Source of the DNA: an uncultured Flavobacteriales bacterium
Lineage (GTDB): Bacteria; Bacteroidota; Bacteroidia; Flavobacteriales_D; Crocinitomicaceae
Reading direction: 5' to 3'
DNA length: 6,718 nt
Assembly (NCBI GenBank): GCA_903879765.1
Contig: CAIRMS010000096.1
Location: forward strand, 1 to 6,718
In this document: piece by piece, positions 6,165 through 6,718 of the stretch
Layout: every line of letters starts with the position of its first letter
How positions within the stretch are numbered: the stretch's first letter is position 1
Position numbers and translations under genes: made by a program
Notes under the pieces: generated by a model
What the model saw: the letters and a program-made list of their open reading frames with translations, nothing else
Told to the model about the DNA's origin: nothing
Database searches by the model: none

Positions 6165-6718
6165 TCCTGAGCTACGCCAAAGATCAAGGAAGAAATCGCA
6201 TCCTTTGCCAAGTATTCGTTTGTTAAGCGCAAGATATCTCCTCCCGTGATTTTATCAATTCCTTGGTGAATTTCTTGAATCGTATCGATTTGATTAAAGG
6301 CCAACATGCTTTTTCCTAATCCTTGCATGAGTCCGGCATTGACATCCATTCCCAAAGCCATTTGACCTTTGAACTGTTGCTTCGCACGCGTTAATTGCAG
6401 CGAACTCAATTCCTTGGATCGAAATTTCACCAATTCTTTGTCAATTAAGTCCAAAGTACGTTTGATGTTTTTGTCCTCGCAACCGAAATAGATTTGCCAG
6501 AATCCAGAATCCACGAAGGAAGAATAACTCGCTTCCACCGTGTACGCCAAACCATATTTCTCACGTACCGACAAATTCAACTTGGAATTCAGTGCGGGTC
6601 CACCAAGAATGTTAATCAGCAAGGACATCGCCATGCGGTCATCATCTTTGTAACTTGGTGCGATTCCACCGAGAACGGCATGCGCTTGGTAATTCGCTTC
6701 TTTTACATTGATTTGAAA
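6161..6718 (-). CDS. M16-family (pitrilysin-like) zinc protease, C-terminal portion (5' end outside window)
   Basis: The minus-strand frame is open from the right edge to a TAA at 6163-6161, giving 185 visible residues. An internal Met codon at 6634-6632 is not the true start, because 28 further family-like residues precede it (including HAVLGG at 13-18). The visible part matches the C-terminal domain of M16B proteases, which normally run to about 400-450 residues. It shows LGGPALNSKLNLSVREKYGLAY (38-59 of the visible part) and the long helices around LTRAKQQFKGQMALG. Arg52 and Tyr59 have the R-x6-Y spacing of the substrate-binding pair known from insulin-degrading enzyme (RTQEQLGY). The zinc motif HxxEH would be in the N-terminal half, beyond the window, so whether this is a catalytic subunit cannot be decided. 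M16 proteins degrade peptides or process proteins in cytoplasm or periplasm; location cannot be judged here. It converges on yggS with a 4-bp overlap. Confidence 0.92.
   Translation of the reverse strand, partial: FQINVKEANYQAHAVLGGIAPSYKDDDRMAMSLLINILGGPALNSKLNLSVREKYGLAYTVEASYSSFVDSGFWQIYFGCEDKNIKRTLDLIDKELVKFRSKELSSLQLTRAKQQFKGQMALGMDVNAGLMQGLGKSMLAFNQIDTIQEIHQGIDKITGGDILRLTNEYLAKDAISSLIFGVAQD

Overview
The window reads as chromosomal DNA of a Bacteroidota bacterium, most likely order Flavobacteriales. The family-level guess (Crocinitomicaceae/Fluviicola-like) rests only on general resemblance. The evidence is a secreted enzyme ending in a type IX secretion (T9SS) sorting domain, a TonB-dependent receptor with the N-terminal carboxypeptidase-regulatory-like domain typical of this phylum, start codons without Shine-Dalgarno sequences, and moderate-to-low GC.

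Layout: (1) At the left edge is the 3' end of a plus-strand gene whose product ends in a bacterial SH3-like domain, closed by a textbook intrinsic terminator at 328-355. (2) A 196-bp gap (300-495) holds that terminator, an imperfect hairpin with a third copy of its arm, and a candidate promoter. (3) At 496-1866 is a secreted alpha/beta hydrolase of the cutinase/PET-hydrolase type, followed by an Ig-like domain and a T9SS sorting domain. (4) After 69 bp comes a compact TonB-dependent outer-membrane receptor (1936-4269). (5) Six bases later a DUF1015 protein begins (4276-5508). It overlaps by 4 bp (ATGA) with yggS, the PLP-homeostasis protein gene (5505-6164). (6) On the minus strand, the C-terminal part of an M16-family metalloprotease runs in from the right edge and ends convergently with yggS. 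The two stop codons share the palindrome TTAA.

How they may work together: receptor, DUF1015 and yggS are spaced like one operon. The hydrolase could be co-transcribed with them, but a promoter-like block in the 69-bp gap suggests partial independence. Hydrolase plus receptor would make a plausible export-digest-import pair, but no SusD-type lipoprotein is present and the substrate is unknown. DUF1015 and YggS are both cytoplasmic, and PLP or serine metabolism is their most likely common theme (inference). I see no mobile element, CRISPR array, RNA gene or clear novel defence-like system. The most interesting items are the PETase-like T9SS hydrolase and the DUF1015-yggS coupling.
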